Below, piece after piece: positions 60,157 to 64,000 of a stretch of DNA of 64,000 nucleotides. The notes under the pieces are model-generated. The model saw only the letters and a list, made by a program, of their open reading frames with translations, searched no databases and had not been told where the DNA came from. This DNA comes from Cotesia glomerata. Lineage: Eukaryota > Arthropoda > Insecta > Hymenoptera > Braconidae. The stretch covers positions 17,296,094 to 17,360,093 of the forward strand of contig NC_058159.1 of the NCBI RefSeq assembly GCF_020080835.1. The letters run 5' to 3'. A program made the position numbers and the translations under genes. The first letter of the stretch is position 1, and every line of letters begins with the position of its first letter.

Positions 60157-63100
60157 GATCAGTACATCGAGGAGCAAAAAAATCAAATGATCCGGGAATT
60201 GAAAACAACTTCCCGGGAAAGATTAGAAAACCCAGTGCAAATATACAACATGGTTTCTCAAGGGTAAAAAAAATTTTCGTCTCAAATATTAATAAGGTAA
60301 AAGCCCCAGTAGCTGCTCATGTACCAGTACATGTTCACTCCATGTATTTGCATATCTATATTTGTGAATATAGATATACAAATCCATGGAGTGAGCATGT
60401 ACTGGTACATGAGCAGCTACTGCCCAGTGAACACATGACTTCAATATGACGTCATTTATAAGTCATAGGAATGTCACAATATTTTACGTAAATATGACGT
60501 AAAATTGACCTGTCTTGTAATCCAATTATGATGTAAAAATATATGATATATTTTTGACATCATACTGATGTAAGTTTATTACTTCTCTATGATGTAACGG
60601 AAATGAGTTAGATATTACGTACAACTGACATAATATATAAACTACAATATTACGTAACATTAATGCCATCATTGTATGTCATAACGACGTAAGTTTAACA
60701 TCATGCGTTTACATCGGTGATAAGAGTCACGGCTGTACGTAATCTTGACGTAAGTTTAACATCATGCGTTTACATCAGTGACAAGTCACGGTTGTGCGTA
60801 ATCTTGACGTAAGATTAATATCATGTGTGTTTACATCAGTGACAAGTCACAGTCTTACACGTAATACCGACACCATCTGTGAGTGCATTATTTAACATCA
60901 ATAATTTGTCTGATGGCGCATAATACTGACGTAATTTGAAAGTCATTTCTAAATCAGTGACAAACGATTATTTTCCCTAATATTGATAAAATTTGGGGGG
61001 TGTATTTTTTTAATATTATTGATGGATCAAAGTCTATCAAATATAAAACTTCTTCAATAAGATGTCTAATTTACAATTAATCGCTAAATATTAGTGAAAA
61101 TTGGTTTAAAAATTTAGTAGAATCAGAAAAGAGACAACAACTGATTTAAGCTGGTACCTTGCAAATTAAGTCCGCTCTTAATAACAAAGTATAATTTATA
61201 ATATTAATGAATATATCTAACATATTAGCAAATAACATACAAAATATTTTTCATTTACGTTTTAAGAAAAAAACGCTAAATTAAATACATGTGGGATATA
61301 AAACTTTTTTATATCTTTGATTGTATGTTTCCATACACTGCAGAAAAAATCTTGACTCAAAGGTAAATTTCTTTGGACTAAGAATATATTCAGAGATGAC
61401 TGAAAATTTCGTGAATGAAGTCAAAATATCTTGACACTAAAACACTTCCTTTGCTCCAATATAACTTCAGCCTCCGTCAAAATTTTCTTGGTGCAAGAAA
61501 TACTTTTTCGTTGCATATGTTTCTCACTTATATTTTTTCCATGAATTTAGAGTGCTTTTTATCCATTGTAAAAATATATTTTCGACTTCATTCAGTATAA
61601 ATGATTTGGTGTGAAACTGATAACAAATACCGAGTTCAATTTATGTGGCATGAACTCTGTTTTTTTTAAACCGTCAAGCAGTAAACATATAATTTCTTAT
61701 GATTTCTTGTCAAAAGGGAATTAAATGTCAGTCATTTAAATATTGCACTATTAGCTTGAAAAAATAATTTTCTGACATTAGTGCTGCTACTTATAAACAT
61801 TGTATTTGAAATAATTCAAACAGTTCCATGATTGTTATTGACGAGACTAATAGTATTTACACAGTAAAAAATTTTGCGTCATCATTGCCTCAAAAAACTT
61901 AGTGTTAAAAATTTTTGTGTTAAATATTTAACTTTTAAGTGTAAAATTAATATTTATTAAAATTAAAAATTTTTACTGTGTACATCAAGAGTTTATAATG
62001 TTGTTAGTATGTTAAATTAAAAAATTCAAATTTCGAAAAAATTGAAATTAAAAAGAAATATAGATTAAAAATGGTATACTTAAAAGGTTGAAATTAAAAA
62101 AAATCTAAATTTTGTAGAAATTGAAATTTTGAAGAAGAAAAATCCAAATGAAAAATACTAAATTTTCGGAAAAAATTAAATAAAAATTCGAGTCTTGAGA
62201 AATCAATAAGTATTAAAAATATTCAAATGACACGGATACATCGTTTACTCTGAAAAAAATTTCACTCTGTGAAAGGATTCTACTGTGTCCTGAGAGTCTA
62301 AAGTTGCGTCCGCTTTTAGACGAAATTTTTGAAAGTGTAAGATTCAATCAATTCTTATGAAAATTTATAAATTGCCTATTCATTACCACAGAGTTTCACT
62401 AGAGAGCCTTTTATAGAAGTTTTACAAGGACAGAACTTTATAAAATTTCATGAGTTTAATGAAATTTTATAAAATTGTATAAATTATTAGACTTGAATTT
62501 TATACAATTCCAGCTCTTAAAATACATTTAATCTCAGAAAAAATTATGAAATAAGCATTTTTCGTCATGTAAGGCTTATCACATAAGTTATTTACTTCGT
62601 AACATGAACCGTTACTTGGACAAGTGAGCAGCGTTCCAGACTTCGATACGTGAGGACCCAAGTTCGAGCCCAGCATATTTCAGGATTTTTTCATCAAGTA
62701 TCAACATATAACTAGTGTTTCAAACTTTGTAATAAGTCCACAACACTATAATTAATTTCAAAATTGCCATCTTTTTAATTTTGAGAAATTTTTTTTTAAA
62801 TATTTTTTCTGAGGTACAATTCTTACATCACTTACATCACTTTTACGTCATAATGACATCATTATCATGATATAGACATCACAGGTATGTCATATTGACG
62901 TCATAAATGTCATTGAGACATAATACTGACGTCATGACTACGTCATGACACGTCAGAATCTTACGTCAAGAAGTGTGAAATAATGAGTCATATATGACTC
63001 ATTCGTGACTTGTATCTTACGTAAATCCTGACATAGCCCAATGTCATTTTGACGTCACATTGACGTAAACGTGTTTACTGGGTGGGGCTTTTACCTTATA

Positions 63101-63597
63101 TGATTTTATATAATACTAAAACATGGCAATACGCAAATTTAAATATTGATAATTTTTATACAAATTAGAATTCATTTTTAATTTCAGTTTCTCAAGAGAA
63201 GTTATTTTGTTGATTGGTTACGAAGCAGGGGTGGAAATCGTAGTAGATGAACGAAGACGACTTCAACCTGAAGAAATGAATACTTTCCTGCAGTTGGGCG
63301 CAGCGTTAGAGAACATTAATCCGATCCGGACATTTTATAAAGGAGTTGTGATGGCTGAGGAACAACAGGGATCGATTGTGTTCATCAATGATTTGATGTT
63401 AGAACGGTTAAGTCTAGCACGTGAACTATTGATTGATGAAGATTTGACGGTAATATATTAAATTTCTTAAAAACTATACTTAATGATGAATATCACATTG
63501 TATTGAATTATTTTCAATATCATTTGTTACTTAGACAAGCCCTCACGAGTCCATTTCAGGACATCTGTTAACTATTTCGATTGAACTTTTTAATATG
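60157..63597 (+). CDS. MULE-like gene, plus-strand paralogue, diverged
   Basis: Exons 60157-60263, 63188-63449 and 63535-63597, with a further exon starting 63983 at the window edge. Junction phases equal those of the minus-strand gene, and two exons have the same lengths (262 and 63 nt). Encoded similarity: IYNMVSQ versus IYNRVSR, then DERRRLQP...FYKGVVM...L.LARELLIDEDLT against the matching part of the partner. The position of the first catalytic Asp is kept, but the GTF that follows it is replaced (DEDLT). No FLYWCH region was found upstream. The first intron carries two nested mobile elements. Could be a decaying or repurposed relative. Confidence 0.6.
60423..63082. mobile_element. Non-autonomous element with TGACGT-packed ends
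   Basis: The termini are CCCAGTGAACAC and GTGTTTACTGGG, with a 2-bp TG repeated on each side. The first 540 and last 260 bp are dense in TGACGTCA, TTACGTAA and TGATGTAA-like words. At 60690-60870 a unit of about 61 bp (CTTGACGTAAGTTTAACATC...CATCAGTGACAAGTCAC) repeats three times. The middle has no coding region. The DNA transposon class is unknown. Confidence 0.65.
62612..62672 (+). other. Weak tRNA-like sequence with B-box-like motif
   Basis: AAGTTCGAGCCC resembles a Pol III B box, and GTGAGCAGCG lies upstream at an A-box distance. Stems are poor. It may be a SINE head trapped within the surrounding element. Confidence 0.25.
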
Positions 63598-64000
63598 GTT
63601 AGTGATAAAAGTTTTAAATAAATAATATGGCATTACAAATGCCATAAGGGCGTAAAAAAAAATAATTTTTTAAGAATTTATATAAAAATGTTGAAAAAAC
63701 ATAATTACTCCGAGAAAAAATAATTTTCAAAATTTGAATTTTTTCATACCTATAAATAATTTCAATTTCGAAAAAATTAATTAATTTAATTTTTGGAGTC
63801 TTATGCTTTATGAACATTATCACATTATCACATTAATTATTAGAAAAAAAAAATTTGATATTTTCTTATGATTTCCCCTACCACGGTATTTTTAAATTCA
63901 TTTTTTCCTTTTAAGTATTAAAAAGAATCAAATTAAAAAAAAATTTTTATTTGATTCTTATGGTTTATGATCATTATTACAGGAACTCTCCGACAAAAAT

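Larger units (their letters stand above)
60293..63098. repeat. Palindromic MITE split by a 2.66-kb insertion
   Basis: Left part 60293-60422: TAAGGTAAAAGCCCCAGTAG and a near-perfect hairpin GTACCAGTACATG...CATGTACTGGTAC. The missing right terminus GGGGCTTTTACCTTA is found at 63084-63098. It is the same family as 29908-30021. The interruption is the element at 60423-63082. Confidence 0.7.

Overview
This is a eukaryotic, AT-rich window that most resembles an insect nuclear genome. The ZAD-C2H2 zinc-finger gene is of an arthropod-specific type. GT-AG introns are short. Repeats include CR1/Jockey-like LINEs, a Helentron, solo LTRs, MULE/NOF-type transposases, TTAA-target MITEs and many fold-back elements. 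A hymenopteran such as a parasitoid wasp is plausible, but that is an inference from composition and repeat style and no marker proves it. About 70-80 percent of the window is mobile or repetitive DNA. A 100-base N gap lies at 48901-49000.

Left part (1-15 kb): a small element with 130-bp terminal direct repeats around a tRNA-like sequence (1681-2318); a MITE-like element (2944-3912); the first coding exons of an RNF126/Iruka-type E3 ubiquitin ligase on the minus strand (5' UTR exon ending 6127, exon 5956-5839, exon 4195-4082; the RING part is not visible and may lie beyond position 1); a 2-kb fold-back (6943-9001); a solo LTR with 4-bp target duplication (9053-10027); a long-TIR MITE (10821-11916); a degenerate tandem array (12.5-14.2 kb); and two abutting TTAA-flanked elements (14208-15664).

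Middle (15-34 kb): a large inverted duplication. The outer arms 15153-19582 and 29661-34096 look nearly identical, and more diverged inverted homology continues inward to about 20.1 and 28.1 kb. Between the arms, on the minus strand, lies a broken transposase gene (24690-20835). It has a DDE core like the NOF/MULE families and continues into a USP (C19)-like cysteine peptidase domain whose expected catalytic His codon reads Tyr.

34-39 kb: the best-supported host gene of the window, a two-coding-exon ZAD plus about 17 C2H2 zinc fingers protein of 1438 residues (plus strand). Its 5' UTR splice donor is only about 22 bp outside the right arm of the inverted duplication.

40.6-48.3 kb: two consecutive copies of one LINE family. 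The first is almost full length with intact endonuclease-RT; the second is internally deleted. A satellite built of 10-bp modules follows. 49-51.7 kb: a decayed Helentron (Pif1 helicase plus C-terminal endonuclease). 51.7-56.9 kb: repeats only.

57-64 kb: two head-to-head, intron-bearing MULE-like transposase genes with identical sizes for two consecutive exons (262 and 63 nt). Their introns are filled with fold-back elements, including a 2.66-kb element whose ends are packed with TGACGT-type motifs, itself inserted in a near-perfect palindrome.
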